From NCBI GenBank assembly GCA_030606165.1, contig JAUWGZ010000017.1, positions 1-19,224 on the forward strand: a DNA stretch of 19,224 bases, in the 5' to 3' direction. Source of the DNA: Dehalococcoidia bacterium (GTDB lineage Bacteria > Chloroflexota > Dehalococcoidia > GIF9 > AB-539-J10). Each line of letters opens with the position of its first letter. Position 1 is the first letter of the stretch. Under the pieces are notes generated by a model. It was not told the DNA's origin, ran no database searches, and saw only the letters and a program-made list of their open reading frames with translations. Positions 1-6,313 of the stretch are shown here, one piece after another. The position numbers and the translations under genes were made by a program.

Positions 1-326
1 AGGCCGCCAACATCATCATTGCCGGTCACGCTGCCTGTGGAATAGGAGTTGCTCACAGTGCCACTATTAGCTCCCAACAGACCGCCAACACCCTCCTCGC
101 CAGTGACACTACCGGTGGAATAGGAGTTGCTCACAGTGCCAACATTCCCTCCCGCCAGACCGCCAACACCGTAATCGCTAGTGACGCTGCCTGTGGAATA
201 GGAGTTGCTTACAGTGCCCTCCTCGAAATTAAATCCCACCAGACCGCCAACCCACTCAACGCCGGTCACGCTGCCTGTGGAATAGGAGTTGCTCACAGTG
301 CCACTATTAGCTCCCACCAGACCGCC
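1..326 (-). repeat. GLUG-coding tandem repeats (78-84 bp units)
   Basis: There are four complete units, three of 78 bp and one of 84 bp, plus the start of a fifth. Each carries an almost invariant core meaning GTVSNSYSTGSVT. The DNA is nearly identical in the core and varies at the turn (GVEW, SDYG, GEEG, NDD), which suggests recent duplication or gene conversion. Confidence 0.9.
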
Positions 327-743
327 AATATATGCAGTGCTAGTCACATTGGCGTTCACCATGCCGATATCTTCGATGCGCCCTCCCTCACCGACAATAC
401 TAAAGAGCCCTACATAACCTTTGCCAGGGAGGTTGATAAACAGGTCACGTATCTCGTATCCTTGCCCGTCGAAAGTCCCAGTAAATGGAGGATCCCCCCC
501 GGTTCCAATAATCGGCTGCCAGCCCTCTCCCTCATTGGTTGTCGGGCTCGCCAGCTCCTCATAACCGGCAGTGGTGGAATCGAGGTCGTTCATCAGAATA
601 TGATGGCCACTCAAGTTGTCCCTGATGGCATTCAAATCATACCAATCCCGTATTTCCAGGTCTTGAGAAGAAGGGGGAAAAAGACAGCCTCCCACCCCGG
701 CAATTAAGGCTACCGCAATCAAAAGGATGCTAAGTCTTTTCAC
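1..743 (-). CDS. GLUG-repeat lipoprotein, C-terminus beyond window edge
   Basis: This reading frame stays open to the window edge, so only about the first 247 residues are visible. The N-terminus is a lipoprotein signal: KR, then a hydrophobic run, then VGGC with the lipidated cysteine at residue 20. This predicts an exported, lipid-anchored surface protein. Residues about 30-110 (including a TGTFDGQGYEI-like strand turn) resemble the segment that precedes GLUG repeats in secreted adhesin or peptidase-like proteins. After that come four near-identical 26-28 residue repeats built on GGLVGxNxGTVSNSYSTGSVT, which are the GLUG motif (PF07581), and a fifth begins at the edge. I chose the GTG at 743 because it gives a classical signal peptide. 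An in-frame ATG at 764 would add seven residues. The function is unknown; adhesion or binding is a guess from the repeat class. It is separated from the NUDIX gene by its own possible promoter. Confidence 0.85.
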   Translation of the reverse strand, partial: MKRLSILLIAVALIAGVGGCLFPPSSQDLEIRDWYDLNAIRDNLSGHHILMNDLDSTTAGYEELASPTTNEGEGWQPIIGTGGDPPFTGTFDGQGYEIRDLFINLPGKGYVGLFSIVGEGGRIEDIGMVNANVTSTAYIGGLVGANSGTVSNSYSTGSVTGVEWVGGLVGFNFEEGTVSNSYSTGSVTSDYGVGGLAGGNVGTVSNSYSTGSVTGEEGVGGLLGANSGTVSNSYSTGSVTGNDDVGG

Positions 744-781
744 GTAATATTTTATTTCCAGCATCTCTAGCTTATAGTATT

Positions 782-808
782 ATTATAGCATATTCTATGC
801 ACCGTCAG
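782..808 (-). promoter_or_regulatory. possible promoter of the GLUG lipoprotein gene
   Basis: On the minus strand there is a perfect TATAAT (782-787) with CTGACG (803-808) 15 bp upstream, which is a short spacer. Transcription would start near 775, ahead of both candidate start codons (764 and 743). The prediction is by motif only. Confidence 0.4.
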
Positions 809-817
809 GGGATTGAT

Positions 818-833
818 TTGGCGTGTGCGCCAA
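818..833 (-). other. GGCGCACACGCC hairpin 3' of the NUDIX gene
   Basis: This is a perfect 6 bp stem with a 4 nt loop. Read in the direction of the NUDIX gene it is TTGGCGCACACGCCAA, 25 nt after the stop. There is no T-run after it, so it is not a canonical intrinsic terminator. The same core recurs after ilvC. Confidence 0.5.
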
Positions 834-858
834 TTGGGATATCACCTCACAGACGAGC

Positions 859-1398
859 CTACTTCCCTGGCCGTATGAAGAGGAACATAAGCAGGGCAGC
901 GACGCTTTTGCCATCGCAGATTTCGCCCGAGGCAATAAGTCGAGGGATTTCATCCGGGGAAATGCGGACTAGCTCGATATCGTCAGTATCCTCAGCCATG
1001 AGGCGACTGGGCACAAGGTCGGTAGCCAGAAAGCAATGGAGGTACTCCGTGCCATAGCCTGGGATGGAGTAAAAGCCCCCCAATTTGTCTATTTTCCGGG
1101 GGAAGTAGCCAATTTCCTCCTGTAATTCGCGGCGCACAGAGTCAATGGGCTCTTCATCAGGGTCAATGCCACCAGCGGGTATTTCCAGAAGAAACCTGTC
1201 CACTGCATGGCGGAATTGCCGAACCAGAAGGACATTATCTTGTTCATCAAGGACTACTACGGCTACACAATCGCTGTGCTCCACCACGTCTCTGCTGGTC
1301 TTTTTGCCGCCAGCTTTCTCCACGGTGTCCACACGTATGTTTACCGCGTGACCCTGATAAATCTGTTGGCTAGCTAGCGTCTTTTCCGGCTTCAACAT
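859..1398 (-). CDS. NUDIX hydrolase, ADP-ribose pyrophosphatase-like
   Basis: The 179-residue protein has a complete Nudix box at residues 76-98: G76, E82, R90-E91-L92, E94-E95 and G97. It binds the divalent metals that hydrolyse a nucleoside diphosphate linked to another moiety. The spacing and flanks (VVEHSDCVAVVVLD before the box; FYSIPGYGTEYLHCFLA after it) fit the ADP-ribose pyrophosphatase (NudF/COG0494) subgroup, which splits ADP-ribose to AMP and ribose 5-phosphate in the cytoplasm. The ATG at 1398 gives a normal family length. The gene lies 50 nt after the acetyltransferase, on the same strand as NAD kinase. The pairing of NAD kinase with an ADP-ribose hydrolase suggests shared pyridine-nucleotide metabolism, which is an inference. 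The exact substrate cannot be read from the sequence. Confidence 0.88.
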   Translation of the reverse strand: MLKPEKTLASQQIYQGHAVNIRVDTVEKAGGKKTSRDVVEHSDCVAVVVLDEQDNVLLVRQFRHAVDRFLLEIPAGGIDPDEEPIDSVRRELQEEIGYFPRKIDKLGGFYSIPGYGTEYLHCFLATDLVPSRLMAEDTDDIELVRISPDEIPRLIASGEICDGKSVAALLMFLFIRPGK

Positions 1399-1448
1399 AC
1401 TCTTGCTACTTAGCTAAAATTGCATCGCTTTGCTTGCAGATGACAGCT

Positions 1449-1913
1449 TCAAAGGTGACGAATAAGGGCTACCTCATCGCAGTTGGGAAACTTGGGACAG
1501 CGGTAGCATTCCGCCCATACCTTCTGGGGAAGCTCCATTTTGTCGATTAGTTGGAAGCCATGTTTTTCAAAAAAAGCCGGCTTACGGACGAGACAAAAAA
1601 CCCTGGGTATGCCTAATTCCTTAGCCTCTTCCAGACAGGCCTGGGCAAGCAAAGAGCCAATCCTTTGCTTCTGTTCCTTTTCATCGACAGCCAGAGACCT
1701 GATTTCAGCTAAATCAACCCAGGTAACGTGCAATACCGCACAACCGATAACCTGACTTCCTCTCCTGACTACGAAGTAATCTCTAATATCCTCATATATT
1801 TCAGATAAGGCGCGAGGCAACATCTCCCCCTTGTCAGCAAAATGACTGATCATCTGGTGTATGGAGGGAGCATCGCTCACCTTCGCCCTATCAACCTTTA
1901 TATCAGCTTTCAT
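1449..1913 (-). CDS. GNAT N-acetyltransferase, ArgA-like
   Basis: The 154-residue single-domain GNAT protein has LAEIRSLAVDEKEQKQRIGSLL at residues 69-89 as its beta4/acetyl-CoA loop; Q83-R-I-G86 is the pyrophosphate-binding motif. PAFFEKHGF (112-120) is the usual C-terminal GNAT strand. The motif LPRALSEIYEDIRDYFV and the cysteine-containing tail (C136, C139, C145) match the short stand-alone N-acetyltransferases often annotated as amino-acid (glutamate) N-acetyltransferase, the first step of arginine synthesis. Without other arg genes nearby the substrate is uncertain. The start overlaps the end of nadK by 11 nt, and GGGAGG lies just upstream inside nadK, so translation is probably coupled. 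Confidence 0.8.
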   Translation of the reverse strand: MKADIKVDRAKVSDAPSIHQMISHFADKGEMLPRALSEIYEDIRDYFVVRRGSQVIGCAVLHVTWVDLAEIRSLAVDEKEQKQRIGSLLAQACLEEAKELGIPRVFCLVRKPAFFEKHGFQLIDKMELPQKVWAECYRCPKFPNCDEVALIRHL

Positions 1914-2724
1914 TTCTTCTTCCTCCCAGTTTTTGCCACAGCGAACTATAAAAATAGGTTGGCTCGTGAATTCTTAAGAAGCGAGCTATGTGGGGGCTGA
2001 GCTTCACTCTGATATTTTGCCCGTCTGATAATGGCAATTCAACTTGTCCGTCAATGCTGAGTATGACCTTTTCTCTGTGGGCAACCTTCAAATCAACTAT
2101 GCTCTGTGGAGGCAATACCAGGGCATGGCTCAATCCCAGGTGGCAGGATATTGGTTGGAGGACGATTTCCTTGGATTGAGGATGAAGAATTGGTCCGCCA
2201 GATGCCAGGGAATAGCTGGTGCTCCCGGTAGCGGTGGCCACAATTATGCCATCAGCCCGGTATGTGGTTATTGCTGCGCCATCAATTTCTGCTTCTATGT
2301 TAACCAGGCGAACTGCAACACTTCGTAGCACCACATCGTTCAAAGTATGAAAGCTTTTGTCTGCAACCTGAGCCTCGAGCATGGCCCTTTCCTCGACCCA
2401 ACCTTTCCCCTTAAGCAAATCGGGCAAGTTAGACAAAACCTCATCGCCATCTATCTCTGTGATAAATCCCAGCCTGCCCAGGTTTATACCTAAAATAGGC
2501 ACTGACAGGGGAGTTATGATTCGAGCAGAATGGAGGATAGTGCCATCTCCGCCAATACTGAGAATTAACTCCGTGCCCGCCACCTGGGGTTTAGCTTCAT
2601 CCTCGTCCCAGGCTGAGCATCGCCACGAAGAAACTCCCCGAGAGGATAGAAACTCCTCCAGTTTCTCAGCTAAGTCTCGGGCTTTCTCCCGTAGGGGGTG
2701 ATACAGAATACCAATACGCTTCAC
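1903..2724 (-). CDS. nadK: NAD kinase (ATP/polyphosphate-dependent)
   Basis: The 273-residue protein phosphorylates NAD+ at the adenosine 2'-OH to give NADP+. GGDGT at residues 58-62 is the phosphate-donor loop of the NAD/diacylglycerol kinase fold. LND at 128-130 takes the place of the common NE motif, and the stretch RADGIIVATATGSTSYSLAS (157-176) is the glycine-rich signature that contacts the substrate. Length is typical for bacterial NadK. The start codon is GTG at 2724; the N-terminus MKRIGILYHP is what the family begins with, although no strong ribosome binding site is visible. It lies 45 nt downstream of hypE and overlaps the acetyltransferase gene by 11 nt, so a hyp-nadK-GNAT-NUDIX transcript is likely. 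Confidence 0.95.
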   Translation of the reverse strand: MKRIGILYHPLREKARDLAEKLEEFLSSRGVSSWRCSAWDEDEAKPQVAGTELILSIGGDGTILHSARIITPLSVPILGINLGRLGFITEIDGDEVLSNLPDLLKGKGWVEERAMLEAQVADKSFHTLNDVVLRSVAVRLVNIEAEIDGAAITTYRADGIIVATATGSTSYSLASGGPILHPQSKEIVLQPISCHLGLSHALVLPPQSIVDLKVAHREKVILSIDGQVELPLSDGQNIRVKLSPHIARFLRIHEPTYFYSSLWQKLGGRRNES

Positions 2725-2769
2725 AGGTTAGCGAAGTGTAGCACTGGTAAATTCTGGCTGTCAAACCAT

Positions 2770-3774
2770 TTAACATATCCGGGGTAGTAACTCCCCGGAT
2801 AGCATATCAACGATTCGGGAGGGGCCGAGCTTTGTTTTCATTACCACCTTCCCTGGGTGCTCGTTGGTTACCTCGCCGATGATGGCAGCATCTCTACCAT
2901 AGTTATTTTTTCTCATGCGGGCAAGAATCTTATCGGCATCGATGGAGTCAGCTACAGCTACCATCTTGCCTTCATTGGCCACATAAATGGGGTCCAGGCC
3001 CAGGAGTTCGCAGGCAGCTTTAACCTCTTCCTTCACTGGTATCTTAGCCTCTTCAACCACAATGCCCACCTTCGATTGCCGGGCCAATTCGTTGAGCGTG
3101 GTTGCCAGCCCACCCCTGGTAGGGTCACGCAGGCAATGAATCCTGGATGAGGTCTCTAGCAGTTGGGACACTAATTTATTCAATGGCGCACAGTCGCTTT
3201 CCAAAGTCATGGAGAACCTTAATCCTTCACGCTGACTCATGACGGCTATACCGTGGTCGCCAATGGTGCCACTCAGCAGGACCTTATCCCCAACCCTGGC
3301 GTTAGCTCCTGAGATATCAACTCCAGGAGAGATTATCCCTACTCCCGAGGTGGTGATAAACAACTTATCAGCTTGCCCTCGATTTACCACCTTGGTATCC
3401 CCGGCTATTATACTTACCTCAGCTTCTTCGGCAGCTTTCTTTATTGATTGCATTATCTGCTCAAGCTCACTTAAGAGAAAGCCTTCTTCTATAATTGCCG
3501 AGAGACTCAAATATAGTGGTTTAGCTCCATTCATAGCCAAGTCGTTCACCGTGCCACAAACGGCTAGCTTGCCTATATCACCGCCAGGGAAAAAGATGGG
3601 GTTTACCACATAGCTATCGGTGGTGAAAGCCAGTCGCCCGCTGGCTTCGAAAACAGCTGAGTCATCTAATTTATTCAATGCCGGATTAGCCAGGAAGGGA
3701 AGGAATTTTTTCTCCACCAGTTCATGGCTCAACTTGCCGCCACTACCATGTGCTAAAAGAATGCTATCATCCAT
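2770..3774 (-). CDS. hypE: HypE, [NiFe] hydrogenase maturation carbamoyl dehydratase
   Basis: The 334-residue protein belongs to the PurM/AIR-synthase-like fold (HypE/ThiL/SelD). It uses ATP to dehydrate the carbamoyl group on its own C-terminal cysteine to a thiocyanate, the source of the CN ligands of the [NiFe] site. The protein ends in PRIC, so the acceptor Cys334 is present as the very last residue, which is diagnostic. LAHGSGGKLSHEL (8-20), DDSAVF (37-42) and TDSY near residue 53, and NDLAMNGAKP near 78, are family motifs for nucleotide and metal binding. CLRDPTRGGLATTLNELA around residue 214 is the domain-linking signature. It follows hypD on the same strand but is separated from it by a 212 nt gap with a palindromic element. 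Confidence 0.96.
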   Translation of the reverse strand: MDDSILLAHGSGGKLSHELVEKKFLPFLANPALNKLDDSAVFEASGRLAFTTDSYVVNPIFFPGGDIGKLAVCGTVNDLAMNGAKPLYLSLSAIIEEGFLLSELEQIMQSIKKAAEEAEVSIIAGDTKVVNRGQADKLFITTSGVGIISPGVDISGANARVGDKVLLSGTIGDHGIAVMSQREGLRFSMTLESDCAPLNKLVSQLLETSSRIHCLRDPTRGGLATTLNELARQSKVGIVVEEAKIPVKEEVKAACELLGLDPIYVANEGKMVAVADSIDADKILARMRKNNYGRDAAIIGEVTNEHPGKVVMKTKLGPSRIVDMLSGELLPRIC

Positions 3775-3837
3775 AAGCCCGCTCGTAATAGTTTAGTTTC
3801 TCTGTAAGTTCCGTCTTAAAATTAGAGGTCTCTCCTT

Positions 3838-3943
3838 CATAACTCCCCTTGCCCCTCTTATCTTAAGAGGGGCATTCTTAGCTCTTAACATAGAGATTCT
3901 CTCTTTATCCCCCTTAAGGTAAGGGGGATAAAAGGGGGTTATG
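3838..3943. repeat. MITE-like palindromic element between hypE and hypD
   Basis: A 106 bp element is bounded by imperfect 13 bp terminal inverted repeats (CATAACTCCCCTT at 3838-3850 and AAAGGGGGTTATG at 3931-3943, 11 of 13 matching). Inside are two strong hairpins, 3851-3873 (10 bp stem, 3 nt loop) and 3906-3930 (11 bp stem, 3 nt loop). No ORF is present. It resembles a non-autonomous mobile or REP-type repeat. It may also act on mRNA between hypD and hypE. Confidence 0.65.
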
Positions 3944-3986
3944 ATGTTTCCCAACCTCTTCAATTTAAGCCTGCTCTATATCTACC

Positions 3987-5090
3987 CTAAACACCTTGCA
4001 AATTTTCAGGAACCCCATATTGATAATAGGCAGCGCAGGCGCCTTCACTGGAGACCATGCAGGGACCGACAGGTCTTTCTGGGGTGCAGACCTTTCTAAA
4101 GAGTTTGCACTCGAGTGGCATAGCTGCGCCACGGATTACATCCCCGCACCGGCATCCTTTAGGCTCCCTCGGTGGTTTCAGGCTCACTGAAAAAGCCTTG
4201 TCGGCGTCAAATCGCTCGTATTTTCTTCTCACTTTCAAGCCACTTTGAGGGACAATTCCAATCCCCCGCCAGTTAGCTTCCCCAATCTCAAAAACCCTCT
4301 CCATCAGTTGCCTGGCCTTTTTATTTCCCTCTGGCTTTACTCCTCGGGGGTAAGCTATCTCCACTTTGGGCTCGCCCTTTTCAATTTGTTCCACCAGCTT
4401 ATCTATGCATAGCAAGATATCCAGTGGTTCAAATCCCGAGATGACACAGGCAACTCCATAATCCTGGGGAATAAATTCATAGGGATGAGAACCAATTATA
4501 ACACTAACATGCCCAGGGCCGATGATGCCATCTAGCTTTACCTCGCCTGAGTCGAGCAGCGCTTTCATCACCGGCGGGGTCAGCTTATTGAGGGACAAAA
4601 CGTGAAAGTTTTCTATTTTCTCCTGCTGGGCCTTAAGTATAGAGGCAGCTATAGTCGGCGCCGTAGTCTCAAAGCCGATGCCGATGAAGATGACCGATTT
4701 CCCAGGATTGGCTTTTGCTATCTCTACGGCGTCTATGGTGGAATATACTATTCGTACATCTGCTCCCTCAGCTTTCGCTTGTTGCAAGCTCGAATAGCTG
4801 CCGGGAACTCTTATCATGTCCCCGAAAGTAGTGATGATAACGTCGGGCAGGTGTGCCAAGGCAATGGCTTTGTCCAGGTCAGCGGTTGCTGTAACACAGA
4901 CGGGGCAGCCTGGCCCCGACCTCATTTCCACCGTTTTGGGGACTAATTGGCGAATTCCATATCGTAATATGGCATGCGTGTGCCCACCGCAAAATTCCAT
5001 TAGTCTTATGGTTTTGGTGGAGCGCTGAGCAATTTTGTATGCTAGCCCCCTGGCTAGCTTGTTGTCTTGATACTCGTCAATGAACTTCAC
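3987..5090 (-). CDS. hypD: HypD, hydrogenase maturation Fe-S scaffold
   Basis: The 367-residue protein carries a [4Fe-4S] cluster and, with HypC, forms the scaffold on which Fe(CN)2CO is assembled for [NiFe] hydrogenase. The essential motifs are present: FCGGHTHA (C34), GPGCPVC (C62, C65), the GIGFETTAPT and GPGHVSVIIG motifs in the middle of the protein, and a cysteine-rich C-terminus (GCRCGDVIRG, LECKLFRKVCTP, GPCMVSSEGAC) that supplies cluster ligands. Length is normal. The start is GTG at 5090, lying inside hypC, with a 14 nt overlap, which points to translational coupling and to stoichiometric HypC-HypD production. Confidence 0.97.
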   Translation of the reverse strand: MKFIDEYQDNKLARGLAYKIAQRSTKTIRLMEFCGGHTHAILRYGIRQLVPKTVEMRSGPGCPVCVTATADLDKAIALAHLPDVIITTFGDMIRVPGSYSSLQQAKAEGADVRIVYSTIDAVEIAKANPGKSVIFIGIGFETTAPTIAASILKAQQEKIENFHVLSLNKLTPPVMKALLDSGEVKLDGIIGPGHVSVIIGSHPYEFIPQDYGVACVISGFEPLDILLCIDKLVEQIEKGEPKVEIAYPRGVKPEGNKKARQLMERVFEIGEANWRGIGIVPQSGLKVRRKYERFDADKAFSVSLKPPREPKGCRCGDVIRGAAMPLECKLFRKVCTPERPVGPCMVSSEGACAAYYQYGVPENLQGV

Positions 5091-5304
5091 TTAGACTTGC
5101 TATCTCTTCCAGGAGCTTCAGGGTCTCCTCGGCTTCAGCCTCATCTATAACGCCTATGGCATATCCAGTATGAAGTAATACGTAATCCCCCAGTTTGGCC
5201 TCCGGAGTAAGGGCAATGCTAACTCGCCGCCTCACCCCGGCGATTTCTGTTTCAGCCTCATCCCCGTCTATGGAAACAATCCTTACCGGTATTGCTAAGC
5301 ACAT
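5077..5304 (-). CDS. hypC: HypC, hydrogenase maturation chaperone
   Basis: The 75-residue protein starts MCLAIPV. The invariant Cys2, exposed after methionine removal, binds the Fe(CN)2CO unit together with HypD and delivers it to the hydrogenase large subunit. The fold is an OB-like barrel followed by an acidic C-terminal helix (DEAEAEETLKLLEEI). I placed the start at the ATG at 5304 although the frame is open upstream to 5343, because HypC must begin MC; the longer version would bury the functional cysteine. Its 3' end overlaps hypD by 14 nt. hypA, hypB and hypF are not in the window, so nickel insertion and carbamoyl-phosphate processing must be encoded elsewhere. Confidence 0.95.
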   Translation of the reverse strand: MCLAIPVRIVSIDGDEAETEIAGVRRRVSIALTPEAKLGDYVLLHTGYAIGVIDEAEAEETLKLLEEIASLSEVH

Positions 5305-5343
5305 GGCTTCCCGTATTTTAGCCCAAATCCGCCCATGATACAA

Positions 5344-5698
5344 TCAAAAATGGGTTAGCTCTATCCCGATTTAATCGGGGCAATCTTGGGAAACCAAGCT
5401 GGAATATAGTGGTTATATATGGGTGGGGACAAGCCCCGTCCATACAAATAGATGGTTTACCTCTCAGTGGGGAGGATGCAGGGAGAGGAAAATAGAGTTG
5501 CCCCTTTTCCGCTTCTGATGCAGTGCAGTGGCGGAGTTCATCTCCGCCTTATCCCGAACGATTTTGATTTTGAATTTGAAATTTAGAATTTGTTCAGGCC
5601 TGTCCTGAGCGAAGTCGAAGGGATTTAGTGCTTAAGATATAAGGATTTCATGCTGAAAGAGTGGGTTAATGGTACTACCTTACATTACTAATGGGCGA
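5344..5698. other. non-coding region with degenerate interspersed repeats
   Basis: No supportable gene lies here. Visible pieces are a CCCGAT...ATCGGG palindrome (5365-5379); a GGTGGGGACAAGCCCCGTCC-type repeat (about 5420-5442) whose sibling lies near 6890-6912; a 7 bp stem hairpin GGCGGAG/CTCCGCC (5530-5548); an AT-rich GAATTTGAAATTTAGAATTT stretch (about 5570-5592); and a CCTGTCCTGAGCGAAGTCG repeat (5595-5622). These look like remnants of short mobile or palindromic repeats. The region also separates the leftward hyp operon from the rightward genes. Confidence 0.6.
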
Positions 5699-5727
5699 TT
5701 GACGGCAGAGGGACTACACTATACAAT
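5699..5727 (+). promoter_or_regulatory. sigma70-type promoter ahead of repeat region
   Basis: TTGACG (5699-5704), a 17 bp spacer and TACAAT (5722-5727) give a start near 5734. No convincing ORF begins shortly after it. The first well-supported gene downstream is the pilin-like gene at 6314, which would have a leader of about 580 nt. The prediction is by motif only. Confidence 0.5.
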
Positions 5728-5916
5728 AAATTACAGGAGCTAAATCTAAAAACCAGGAAGGTGTTTGAAAATGTAGTTACTCAATTTATCGGGCAGAGTC
5801 TGGTGAATCAGTAAACTACAAAATTTGGAGGTGAAAATTCTAAGGATAGCCAGGGCAAAAAAAAGAGGGGTGGCTATTACTCTGAAATGAGGCCTTAGGG
5901 AAAAATTTTTAACTCC

Positions 5917-6023
5917 AAGTTAACCCTCATCTACTTGAAGTTAACCCTCATCTACTTAAAGTTAACCCTCAGTAACTCTCAGCTAACCCTCAGTAATTCT
6001 CAGCTAACCCTCAGTAAATTATC
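5917..6023 (+). repeat. five tandem 21-22 bp direct repeats
   Basis: The units are 5917-5937, 5938-5958, 5959-5980, 5981-6001 and 6002-6023, with consensus near AAGTTAACCCTCAGTAACTC. Every unit contains TAACCCTCA. Units 1-2 share the tail TCTACTT and units 3-5 share GTAA. The period is two helical turns, so bound proteins would sit on one face of the DNA. There is no spacer diversity as in CRISPR. The array lies between a promoter and the short ORF at 6092. Confidence 0.85.
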
Positions 6024-6091
6024 ACGGAAGGAGAAGACCAATGAGCAGTAGAAGATAAATAAGGCAAGGAATGTACTTAGGAGGCTAGAAC

Positions 6092-6190
6092 GTGACGACA
6101 CGGATTGTCAAACTTAAAAATCAAGTGCCTCCGGCACCGGTTAAGGATACGGAGGCACAGCTAAAGGGACCCGGGAAGGAAACCCCCTAG
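6092..6190 (+). CDS. possible 32-residue basic leader protein
   Basis: A GTG at 6092 follows GGAGG (6080-6084) at 7 nt, a near-ideal ribosome binding site. The frame runs 32 codons (starting MTTRIVKLKNQ, then a proline/lysine-rich tail, ending GKETP) to a TAG at 6188. The product would be basic and proline-rich, with no membrane segment and no family I recognise. The same DNA contains a perfect 9 bp inverted repeat, GTGCCTCCG (6125-6133) with CGGAGGCAC (6150-6158), plus an overlapping 5 bp hairpin GTGCC/GGCAC (6125-6137). It could therefore be structured RNA rather than, or as well as, a protein. It is in the same frame as the downstream pilin-like gene, separated by this single amber codon. 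Confidence 0.35.
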   Translation: MTTRIVKLKNQVPPAPVKDTEAQLKGPGKETP

Positions 6191-6313
6191 CTGTTTCTTA
6201 TTGTAATGACACCGAACTCCGTTGTCAAGACCCAAGAATTCCCAGATGACCAATTCCCAGATGAACAAGACAAATCTGAGTCTAAAGTTAGCAAAGAAAG
6301 GAGGCGAAAAGGA

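Noticed and set aside
5305..5343. 13-codon N-terminal extension of HypC
   Set aside because: HypC function needs the N-terminal Met-Cys, which is at 5304.
5917..6023. CRISPR array
   Set aside because: Units are contiguous with no unique spacers and no cas genes are present.
6206..6313. 36-codon upstream extension of the pilin-like gene
   Set aside because: It has no ribosome site and contains a repeated AATTCCCAGATGA; the ATG at 6314 has a perfect site.
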